This document shows positions 57,408-64,000 of a stretch of DNA of 64,000 bases, one piece after another. The position numbers and the translations under genes were made by a program. The notes under the pieces were generated by a model. The model did no database searches and had not been told where the DNA came from. It saw only the letters and a program-made list of their open reading frames with translations. The stretch spans positions 30,046 through 94,045 of the forward strand of contig JAAZCE010000008.1 of the NCBI GenBank assembly GCA_012513435.1, given 5' to 3'. This stretch comes from Clostridiales bacterium. Lineage in GTDB: Bacteria > Bacillota > Clostridia > Peptostreptococcales > Anaerovoracaceae. Every line of letters begins with the position of its first letter. Within the stretch, counting starts at the first letter, position 1.

Positions 57408-57935
57408 TCAATATGTTGTTTCCAGAACTCCGTAATCGTTGTCGTTTCTCTTGTATACCACATTTACCGAATCCGTCTCCATATTAAGGAAAACATAGAA
57501 GTTGTGTGCCAGCAGTTCCATTTGGACTATGGCCTCATCCACCATCATAGGTTCCAGCTCAAACTTCTTCCTCTTCACAATGTGTATATCTTCCTGTTCC
57601 TCCTCAAAGGCCGGAAGGTCTGTAAACACTATTTCCTTATTACCCTTGTACTTTTTCTGAAGCTTAGTCTTGAATCTGGACATCTGAGTCGAAAGTTTTT
57701 CGATTACCCTGTCCACTGCATCGTAAGGATCTTCGGCCTTGACTTCGGCTCTGAAAATCGTTCCCTTTGCATTTATGGTAGCTTCTACTTTGTACCCGCC
57801 TTTCTCTCTTATTGTCATTACGTTACCGATGATTTCGTTTGAAAAATATTTATCTAGCTTTTCAAACTTCTTCTCTATAGTCTCTTTTAACTTATCGCTG
57901 GGACTATAGCTCTTACCAGTGATGTTTACCTTCAT
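57408..57935 (-). CDS. hpf: Ribosome hibernation-promoting factor (long form)
   Basis: 175 aa from the ATG at 57935 (MKVNITGKSYSPSDKLK), with AAGGAGGTTGTTATT upstream; the ORF-track N-terminal 40 residues are leader. N-terminal S30AE/RaiA domain (~1-100) and C-terminal dimerisation domain (IVKRKKFELEPMMVDEAIVQMELLAHNFYVFLN). Long HPF dimerises 70S ribosomes into 100S particles. Confidence 0.97.
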   Translation of the reverse strand: MKVNITGKSYSPSDKLKETIEKKFEKLDKYFSNEIIGNVMTIREKGGYKVEATINAKGTIFRAEVKAEDPYDAVDRVIEKLSTQMSRFKTKLQKKYKGNKEIVFTDLPAFEEEQEDIHIVKRKKFELEPMMVDEAIVQMELLAHNFYVFLNMETDSVNVVYKRNDNDYGVLETTY

Positions 57936-57966
57936 AATAACAACCTCCTTTTGTAGGCTTTTCTTT

Positions 57967-57975
57967 ATTATACCA
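57967..57975 (-). promoter_or_regulatory. Extended -10 promoter of hpf
   Basis: Minus-strand TGGTATAAT, a perfect TATAAT with TG at -15, ~32 bases upstream of the hpf ATG. -35 weak (TTTATT, 16-bp spacer). Confidence 0.65.
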
Positions 57976-58010
57976 TATCTTGTGTGATAATAAAGTGTTT
58001 TTGTTCTGTA

Positions 58011-58198
58011 TGCAATATGTATATGACTCAGCTGACCTGATCTTTGCCCCCACACTTGCCTTTACCCGACTTTGTCGGAGGACTTACATCTAAACTACGC
58101 CATGCTCACTGCCGCTTTGCGGAACAGCTTACGTGGGACCCTTCGCCCGTAGCTGGCCTGGCCTTTCAATCACAGACCTGAGTCATATACATATTGCA
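58011..58198 (-). ncRNA. Probable raiA-motif structured RNA between comF and hpf
   Basis: A perfect 21-bp inverted repeat (TGCAATATGTATATGACTCAG at 58178-58198 read on minus; its complement at 58011-58031) encloses ~146 bases rich in conserved-looking GC elements. These include GGGCGAAGGGTCCCACGTAAGCTG, CCGCAAAGCGG and CCGACAAAGTCGG. Position directly upstream of hpf (raiA), size (~190 nt) and long closing stem agree with the raiA RNA motif. The 5' arm of the closing stem is the last codons of comF. I compared with the motif from memory only. Confidence 0.7.
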
Positions 58199-58952
58199 CC
58201 GGCTTCTTGTTGCCGCCCGAAGCTAAGGTAAGCAGCAATACTGCTTCTGCGCCCGCCTCAAGCAGCGTTTTGCTGCAGGAATCCGCCGTACTTCCGGTGG
58301 TATATATGTCATCTATAAGTAAAACCTTTTTATTGTAAACTTTCTCAAGTGCGCCAGAGCATACTGCAAAGGCTCCTCTCAAAGCGCTTTCCCTTTCCAC
58401 AGGGCTGAGGCTTCTCAGCAAGGCAGTCTCTCTTGTTCTGACCACAGCATCCCCGAGAAAAGGTTTTTCCATTTTTTTCGCCAGAGATTCGGCCATAAGT
58501 GCCGACTGATTATATCCCCTTTTTCTTTCTCTCCTCCTGTGTATCGGTACGGGAATTATAACATCTGCATCTATGTTTTCACAAGACATTCTGTCATATA
58601 ATATATCTCCGAATTTCTTTCCCAAATAGCTTTTGCCATTGTACTTGTAATCAAGTAAAAGTTCACGCTCTTTCAGACCATAGGTCATGCAGCTGTATCC
58701 CTTATCAAAATAGTGAGGATATGCCATGCAGTCGTAGCACAGCTGCCCCTTGTATGTGTCCTGCAAGGCTTTGCCGCATTTTCGGCACCTTCTGCCATTT
58801 ATCCAGTGAAACTCTCTGATACACTTGTCACAGAGAGAATAGGGCCTCGTCCCGTCTATAAGGCTGCCGCAGCTTATACAATAAATACCCGACGGAAACA
58901 ATGCCTCGTCCACAACCTTTATTGCTCTCTCCCAAATACCGCCTCTATCCAT
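58170..58952 (-). CDS. comF: ComF-family phosphoribosyltransferase-like protein
   Basis: 260 aa. N-terminal double zinc ribbon (CISCG...CDKC; CRKCGKAL...CYDC). C-terminal PRTase domain with PRPP loop VLLIDDIYTTGSTADS. Needed for DNA uptake in competent bacteria. The last 7 codons form one arm of the putative raiA RNA closing stem. Confidence 0.92.
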   Translation of the reverse strand: MDRGGIWERAIKVVDEALFPSGIYCISCGSLIDGTRPYSLCDKCIREFHWINGRRCRKCGKALQDTYKGQLCYDCMAYPHYFDKGYSCMTYGLKERELLLDYKYNGKSYLGKKFGDILYDRMSCENIDADVIIPVPIHRRRERKRGYNQSALMAESLAKKMEKPFLGDAVVRTRETALLRSLSPVERESALRGAFAVCSGALEKVYNKKVLLIDDIYTTGSTADSCSKTLLEAGAEAVLLLTLASGGNKKPVQYVYDSGL

Positions 58953-58980
58953 TTCCTTTTCCCCTTTATCTTCGCCTGTG

Positions 58981-61200
58981 CTATAGTTCCCCTATTAAAA
59001 ACTTCCTGAGCCTTACAGCCAATCCGGAAAACCTCTGGCTTACAACATTGTTGTCTACCATCCCATTGAGCTTGTTCTCTGAACCTACCAGGATGACTGC
59101 TTTCCTTCCCCTTGTCACAGCTGTGTAAAGCAGGTTCCTCGTAGCCAGCATAGGCGGAAACCAGCTGACAGGCATGATTATTATAGGGAATTCACTGCCC
59201 TGGCTTTTGTGTACCGTAACAGCGTAAGCAAGCTCCAGTTCGTCAAGCTGAGCAAAGTTATATTTAACGTATTTCACATCATCGTATATAACTGTTATTT
59301 CATTGAATTCTTTGTCTATGCTATCTATGAAGCCCACGTCTCCATTAAAAACCCCTTCTCCCTCTGAAAAATCCTCACGGTTTTTCCATACAAGCTCGTA
59401 GTTGTTCTTTATCTGCATCACCTTGTCGCCTTCTCGGAAAACTCTTTCTCCGAAGGCCTTTTCGGCCAGAAATTCATCGGGCGGATTCAACACCTCCTGC
59501 AGCTTCTTGTTCAGGTTTATGCTTCCCAAAAGGCCCTTTCTCACAGGCGTAAGAACCTGTATATCAACCGTGGGCGATATCTCCTTGTAATAATCCGGTA
59601 ACCTTACGAGACAGAGATTCTTGATGGTTTCAAGCATCTCCTTTTCCGTATTTCTTCTCAGCAGAAAAAAGTCCTTGTCCTTCGTATTACAATCAGGGTA
59701 CTCTCCCTTGTTAATTCTGTGGGCATTGACCACTATCATGCTTTCCTTGGCCTGCCTGAATATCTCCGTCAGCTTGTTGGAATAGATATATTCACTGTCT
59801 ATTATATCCCCCAGCACGTTACCTGCACCTACAGAAGGAAGCTGGTCCGCATCTCCAACTATTATTAGCCTGGTGCCTGATTTTATAGCGCTGACAAGAC
59901 CGTTCATGAGCATAAGGTCTATCATGGAGGCTTCATCTATGACAATGGCATCGTATTCAAGGGGACTATCGGCTGTTTTCCCGAATTTCATAAAGCTTCC
60001 ATCGCCCGAAAAACTGTACTCAAGCAGCCTATGTATGGTGGAGGCATAGTGCCCCGATGTTTCGGTTATCCTTTTGGCCGCCCTTCCCGTAGGCGCGGCT
60101 ATAGCCGTTTTGAATCCGCTGTATTCCAGTATGTTTATAATGGCATTGATAATAGTTGTCTTGCCTGTACCCGGCCCTCCTGTTATTACGGACACTCCCA
60201 TATTAAGTGAGGTTTTAACAGCGTGCTTCTGATTTTCCGACAGATATATCCCTGTATCATTTTCTGTTCTCTTAATAAGGCTGTCCGCATCTGCCGCTAT
60301 TGGCTTCAGCCTGGCTTCGCTGAGAAGGGACAGACATTTGCAGACATTTTGCTCAGCCAAATAGTAGGGCATCAAGAACACTACGGATTGGCCCTCCAGG
60401 CTCTCAACATGTACATCGCCTTCAAAAGCCATGGTTACGACGGCGTCGTCTATGGTATCCATAGGTAGGTCGAGAAGCTGCCCTGTTTTCTCACACAGCA
60501 TATCACGGGGCAGATAGGTATTGCCTTCCCCTGCAAAGTAGGATAATGTAAATTTTATTCCGCTCTTTATCCTAAAGCTGTCGTCAGAGGATATTCCCAT
60601 TTTCTCCGCTATCTTATCGGCCTTTTTAAAGCCTATGCCAAAAACATCCTCTACAAGCCTATAAGGGTTCTCCTCCACAGCAGCTATAGTGTTGCCGCCG
60701 TATACCTGATAGAGCTTCATAGCGTAATTGGCACTTATACCAAATTGCTGAAGAAAAATAGTTACATTAGCAAACTCTCTGTGCTGGGCAAAGCTTTCCG
60801 CTACCCTTTCAGCAGTTTTGGGCCCTATTCCCGGAATGTCCGTAAGCCTTTCCGGCTCTTTTTCTATTATATATAGAGTCTCCTTGCCGAATTTTGAAAC
60901 TATGGCTGCAGCGGTTTTGGACCCTATTCCTTTGAGTATACCTGATGATAAAAATCCTCTGATGCCTTCCTCGCTTGAAGGCATTACATCCTCAAATTCC
61001 TTTATGGCAAACTGTTCACCATAAGTGGGATGAACGGTCATTTCTCCCCTCAATAAAAAACTTCTTCCCACACCGGCTCCGGGCAGAACGCCAACTACCG
61101 TATAGGCTTCTAGTTCAGTTTCAAAAACGGCTACAGTATAGCCGTTTTCGTCATTATGGAATATTATTTCTTCAATGGTTCCTTGTATTTCCTTCTTCAT
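58981..61200 (-). CDS. recD2: RecD2-type 5'-3' DNA helicase
   Basis: 739 aa. N-terminal OB and helix-hairpin-helix region (DIPGIGPKTAERVAESF), then SF1B helicase: Walker A GGPGTGKTTIINAI, II VIDEASMIDLML, III IVGDADQLPSVG, and VI YAVTVHKSQGSEFP ... LLYTAVTRGRKAV. No RecBC partners nearby, as expected for RecD2. Confidence 0.96.
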   Translation of the reverse strand: MKKEIQGTIEEIIFHNDENGYTVAVFETELEAYTVVGVLPGAGVGRSFLLRGEMTVHPTYGEQFAIKEFEDVMPSSEEGIRGFLSSGILKGIGSKTAAAIVSKFGKETLYIIEKEPERLTDIPGIGPKTAERVAESFAQHREFANVTIFLQQFGISANYAMKLYQVYGGNTIAAVEENPYRLVEDVFGIGFKKADKIAEKMGISSDDSFRIKSGIKFTLSYFAGEGNTYLPRDMLCEKTGQLLDLPMDTIDDAVVTMAFEGDVHVESLEGQSVVFLMPYYLAEQNVCKCLSLLSEARLKPIAADADSLIKRTENDTGIYLSENQKHAVKTSLNMGVSVITGGPGTGKTTIINAIINILEYSGFKTAIAAPTGRAAKRITETSGHYASTIHRLLEYSFSGDGSFMKFGKTADSPLEYDAIVIDEASMIDLMLMNGLVSAIKSGTRLIIVGDADQLPSVGAGNVLGDIIDSEYIYSNKLTEIFRQAKESMIVVNAHRINKGEYPDCNTKDKDFFLLRRNTEKEMLETIKNLCLVRLPDYYKEISPTVDIQVLTPVRKGLLGSINLNKKLQEVLNPPDEFLAEKAFGERVFREGDKVMQIKNNYELVWKNREDFSEGEGVFNGDVGFIDSIDKEFNEITVIYDDVKYVKYNFAQLDELELAYAVTVHKSQGSEFPIIIMPVSWFPPMLATRNLLYTAVTRGRKAVILVGSENKLNGMVDNNVVSQRFSGLAVRLRKFLIGEL

Positions 61201-61208
61201 ACGGTGTC

Positions 61209-62480
61209 CTATCTCAGCCAGGTTACTCCTCTTATGCTTCTGCTCAACTTGCTTTTGCTTAATCTCTTGGCATTGATCAGCAATATTTTTCGAGTGTTGT
61301 TTTCGGGTTTTTTGTGGACTACATCAGGCAGCAACGTCATAAGAAATGCTGCTCTCTGCGGACTGTCCGTAATTCCAGCTTCTATGATGTCTTCAACATC
61401 TATCACCAGGTCCTCTTCAAATATCGGCTCCTTGTTCATTATGATTTCACGGAGCATTGCATCTCTGCCTTCTATTTTTGCCGTATTGTAATCGAAGAGT
61501 ATAGCCTCTGCCTTCAAAAGCCTGTCGAGGTAATTAAAACTCTCCCATCCCCTTCTGTGTATGCATCTTTTCAGCTCTGTGGAATTGTTGATGAAGTAAA
61601 CGCTTCTTATTCCTGTTTTGGATTCAAGGAGAAGCGCCTTATCGTGCTCGCTGTGAGGCAGATATTCAACTGCCTCGTCATAATGCCTTCTGAAGCGGTA
61701 GTAAAAAAGGTTCAGCCTTCTCAGAGGCACATGCTTTATCTGGTCTATTCTCTCGCAAAGTATCCTATACTCATCTGCTTCTCTTCTATTGTTTTGAGAT
61801 GCTTTCTTGCCGATTATGTATTCCACAAGCCCTAACCCAGCAAGCATCTTAAGAGCCTTGCCGGCGTAGTCACCGTTGACGATTTCCAGCATTTCTTCCA
61901 GTATATCGGCCTTCCTTGCTCTAGCCAGCAGTCCTGAGTTTTTGGTTATGGCTTCGGAAAGGCCCTTAGACATGTCAAGGTTATAAAGGGACGCATACTT
62001 TACCGCTTCCAAAATTCTTATCGGTCTCTTTTCAAGGGATTGAACTATATCTCCCGCAGGTTTGAGTATGAGCTTCTTAATGTCCTCTCTTCCGCCGTAT
62101 GGGTCTATGGGAGACTTCTGGGAATGTTCTGCAATGGTCTCAGCTGTAAAGGCGTAATTCTTTAATTCGTCCTCTATAGTGGCTTCGTATGTAATAAGGT
62201 CAGCTATCACTCCCTCATAGGAATCGGCAACATTTACATCATCAGACTTCACTTCTACAGTATAATCCAGTCTTATTACTCGCTTCCCTACCTTTTCTCC
62301 CTCATCAAACAACTCCGTCAGCTTTTCCTGAGGGCAGTCAGTGTATATATCCCAGTCAAGGGGCTCTTCGCCTAAATAGGCTGCCATGACACAATGCCCT
62401 GCACAGTAGGCATCGTAACCTGCTTCAGCAATCTTGTTTACGATTTTGTTTATCTCCTTAGGCCGCTTTACCATCTTCAC
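61209..62480 (-). CDS. CCA-transferase/poly(A) polymerase-like protein with degenerate motifs
   Basis: 423 aa. Overall layout of class II nucleotidyltransferases, including PLDWDIYTDCP (DxD metal motif intact) and SLEKRPIRILEAVKYASLYNLDM. But the GG[x]VRD motif reads AGHCVMAAYLG, and the RRDFTINA motif reads NYAFTAETI, losing the Arg and Asp used for nucleotide selection. It therefore may not add CCA. An unusual long C-terminal part ends RGVTWLR. ATGA overlap with yhaM upstream; recD2 follows 8 bases after it. Confidence 0.75.
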   Translation of the reverse strand: MKMVKRPKEINKIVNKIAEAGYDAYCAGHCVMAAYLGEEPLDWDIYTDCPQEKLTELFDEGEKVGKRVIRLDYTVEVKSDDVNVADSYEGVIADLITYEATIEDELKNYAFTAETIAEHSQKSPIDPYGGREDIKKLILKPAGDIVQSLEKRPIRILEAVKYASLYNLDMSKGLSEAITKNSGLLARARKADILEEMLEIVNGDYAGKALKMLAGLGLVEYIIGKKASQNNRREADEYRILCERIDQIKHVPLRRLNLFYYRFRRHYDEAVEYLPHSEHDKALLLESKTGIRSVYFINNSTELKRCIHRRGWESFNYLDRLLKAEAILFDYNTAKIEGRDAMLREIIMNKEPIFEEDLVIDVEDIIEAGITDSPQRAAFLMTLLPDVVHKKPENNTRKILLINAKRLSKSKLSRSIRGVTWLR

Positions 62481-63436
62481 ACCATCCTTTTGTAAATCGT
62501 TCTGTTATCCAATGTCCACACCCTATCGCTGAATTCACCCGGCTCTGTCTTTTCCAAAGCCTCCTGCATATCGTACATTTTGGCATCCATCATATCCAGA
62601 TAGTGCAACATTTCCGCCTCTGGAAACAGTGGCTTTTTCGGGCTTCCAAATTCCGGTTCATAGTGATGGGACAGCATCATATGTTCAAGCATAATAGCCT
62701 TTTCTTTGGGTATTCCAAGCTCCCTGGCAAGTTTATCCACAGTCTTCACTCCCTGAACAAGGTGCCCAAGCATTTTCCCCTCAAAGGAATAGCCAGTGGA
62801 TATCCCTAGCTCATTGGCCTCGATTTCATTTATCTTCTCCATGTCGTGGAGTATTACTCCTGCCATGACCAAGTCAAGGCTAAGATTCGTATATATTTCA
62901 CAGGCTTTCTCTCCCATCATAAGCATACGCTTAATATGATACAAAAGACCTGCCATTTCGGCATGGTGATTTTTCTGTGCCGCAGGATAGTACATGAGCT
63001 TTTCTCTGTTATCATCAAGCTGCCTGATACAAATTCTCCTCAGGTCTTCGTCCTCAAGCCCTTTAGCCTTGCCGTAGATGTAATCCAACATATTCTGGGC
63101 GTCCTCGGGCGCCGCCTTGATATAGTCCTTCATATCCAGCTCATCTTCTGCCGACGTCTGTCTTATCTTGCTGACTCTCAGCTGCTTCATACCGTTCCAC
63201 TCGCTGACCAAAGCCCTTATCTTGATAATAGTTCCTTCCTTGATTTTCTCAAGTCCGGGCAGCTCCTCATCGACTATGTCCCATTTTTTACCGGATATTT
63301 CACCCGTGGCGTCTGCCAGCAGCAAATCCAGATAGGCCTTCTTGTTGGAACCCACCTTCACTGCAACTGATTTGACTATAAAATATGACGTAAGCTCCTG
63401 ACCTGTTCTTATGTCAGAAATAAAGATATCTTTCAT
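62477..63436 (-). CDS. yhaM: 3'-5' exoribonuclease YhaM family
   Basis: 319 aa. N-terminal OB-fold (~10-105; VKVGSNKKAYLDLLLADATGEISGKKWD) and C-terminal HD domain (~155-290) with HHAEMAGLLYHI, VILHDMEKI and EHMMLSHHYEPEFGSPK. Degrades RNA and ssDNA 3' ends. First gene of yhaM-CCA-like-recD2. Confidence 0.95.
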   Translation of the reverse strand: MKDIFISDIRTGQELTSYFIVKSVAVKVGSNKKAYLDLLLADATGEISGKKWDIVDEELPGLEKIKEGTIIKIRALVSEWNGMKQLRVSKIRQTSAEDELDMKDYIKAAPEDAQNMLDYIYGKAKGLEDEDLRRICIRQLDDNREKLMYYPAAQKNHHAEMAGLLYHIKRMLMMGEKACEIYTNLSLDLVMAGVILHDMEKINEIEANELGISTGYSFEGKMLGHLVQGVKTVDKLARELGIPKEKAIMLEHMMLSHHYEPEFGSPKKPLFPEAEMLHYLDMMDAKMYDMQEALEKTEPGEFSDRVWTLDNRTIYKRMV

Positions 63437-63509
63437 TTGCCTTCCTCTCCGTATAACATGGTTTTTCCTCTTGAAAGTCTATCACGATTTTGCTGTTTTT
63501 ACAACTCAA

Positions 63510-63539
63510 AGTATAACATAACCAGAGATTATATGTCAA
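63510..63539 (-). promoter_or_regulatory. Promoter of the yhaM operon
   Basis: Minus-strand TTGACA, 18-bp spacer, TATACT, about 70 bases before the yhaM ATG. Confidence 0.8.
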
Positions 63540-63593
63540 TATTTTCCATAATCCGATTCTTACACCTCGTTACGATGTTTAATTTGTACACAA

Positions 63594-63659
63594 AAATTCC
63601 CGCTTAACGCGGGCTTATGCTGTAGACAAAGCTCAACCTCAGGCATGAGTTTTGTCTTT
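63594..63659 (-). other. Two hairpins in the tuf-yhaM gap
   Basis: On the minus strand AAAGACAAAACTC ... GAGCTTTGTCT (63624-63659 region) is followed by CCCGC-GTTAA-GCGGG-AATTTTTG (63599-63613), the second with a T-run. They could be serial terminators or a small structured RNA. Confidence 0.5.
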
Positions 63660-63702
63660 ATTAATCTCAAAAAAGCTCAGTGGATTATCCGCAGACAACA
63701 AC

Positions 63703-63726
63703 AAAAGACCCCTCTCGAGGTCTTTT
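63703..63726 (-). terminator. Terminator downstream of tuf
   Basis: Minus-strand AAAAGACC - loop - GGTCTTTT followed by GTTGTTGT, ~135 bases after the tuf stop. The 3' UTR before it holds a TGCACA...TGTGCA closing stem around several GC-rich segments. Confidence 0.7.
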
Positions 63727-63862
63727 ATCTCATTTTATTTACGCAATGCACAACGTTCAGCTTCGCTGCTCTCTGACTCCAGCTGCAAATCGACGCTTCA
63801 GGAAAATGTGCAGAATTTTTCGTTCACCACTAGGAATCAGCGGTAAACCAAAAGGCAAATAT

Positions 63863-64000
63863 TTATTCTATTATCTCTGTTACAACGCCAGACCCTACTG
63901 TCCTTCCACCTTCTCTGATAGCGAATCTAAGTCCTCCTTCGATTGCTATTGGTGTTATCAGCTTGATTGTCATGGTGATGTTATCTCCAGGCATGCACAT
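63863..64000 (-). CDS. tuf: Elongation factor Tu, C-terminal end (cut by the window)
   Basis: Not in the ORF track. The minus strand reads [46 protein letters not shown]-stop, the invariant EF-Tu domain 3 end. The rest of the gene lies beyond base 64000. Confidence 0.97.
   Translation of the reverse strand: MCMPGDNITMTIKLITPIAIEGGLRFAIREGGRTVGSGVVTEIIE

Noticed and set aside
63652-63846. 64-aa plus-strand ORF
   Set aside because: It lies across the tuf terminator and its 3' UTR hairpins, has no ribosome site and no recognisable protein features.

Overview
The window reads as a low-GC, anaerobic member of the Clostridia (Firmicutes). Supporting evidence: rubrerythrin next to a flavin-reductase/rubredoxin fusion (oxygen and peroxide detoxification in strict anaerobes), Rex, a CIRCE-controlled groESL, a cdaA-cdaR-glmM-glmS operon, an 8-Fe ferredoxin, GGAGG ribosome binding sites and TTGACA/TATAAT promoters with frequent extended -10 elements. 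I cannot fix the genus; an amino-acid fermenter of the Peptostreptococcales/Anaerovoracaceae type is a guess.

Layout. 1-1.4 kb: rubrerythrin (cut by the window edge), the rubredoxin fusion and tRNA-Glu(CTC). 1.4-7.9 kb (minus): a murE-like ligase followed by two ABC ATPase-permease fusions, with a RelBE toxin-antitoxin relic just after the last stop codon. 8.2-11.3 kb: a flavodoxin-fold reductase, a TipA-like MerR regulator, and divergently ridA-ilvA (threonine deaminase plus the enzyme that removes its reactive imine product). 11.4-15.1 kb (minus): an orphan response regulator and an EamA-EcsC-ZIP-hypothetical cluster. 15.3-17 kb: a membrane-anchored XRE regulator, an IS66 fragment and a truncated HicA. 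17-19.7 kb (minus): pantothenate operon panG-like/panB/panC.

19.8-27.1 kb is the accessory region, a graveyard followed by a live-looking island. It holds a SpoIIE-type phosphatase fragment, a frameshifted IS3 transposase, a ParA gene with an internal deletion and other small conjugative-element relics. Then come an intact two-gene Gabija-like anti-phage system (OLD/TOPRIM nuclease GajA and UvrD-like helicase GajB), a lipoprotein and an XRE regulator. This last block directly abuts the 3' end of guaA and is bounded by an 11-bp direct repeat whose right copy covers the guaA stop codon, as expected for an element integrated at guaA.

27-36 kb (minus): guaB-guaA, then a YtcJ amidohydrolase, a nitrilase-superfamily amidase and an NhaC transporter. 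These three sit behind a textbook sigma-54 promoter and next to their probable PAS-AAA-Fis activator. 36-46 kb: groESL, an Ogg-type glycosylase, a P-loop/Asp23 fusion, ferredoxin, rex, acpP, an ABC-F protein and the tsaD-(orf)-rimI-tsaB-tsaE tRNA t6A cluster. 46-49 kb: an FMN riboswitch controlling the riboflavin transporter ribU, and a FUSC-family membrane protein. 49-57 kb: gltX and the c-di-AMP/amino-sugar operon cdaA-cdaR-glmM-glmS ending in ahcY. 57-64 kb: hpf, preceded by what I read as a raiA-motif structured RNA, then comF, recD2, a degenerate CCA-transferase-like protein, yhaM and the 3' end of tuf.

Start codons were moved from the ORF-track start wherever a Shine-Dalgarno site decided the matter. 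All functional calls come from reading motifs; no database search was possible.
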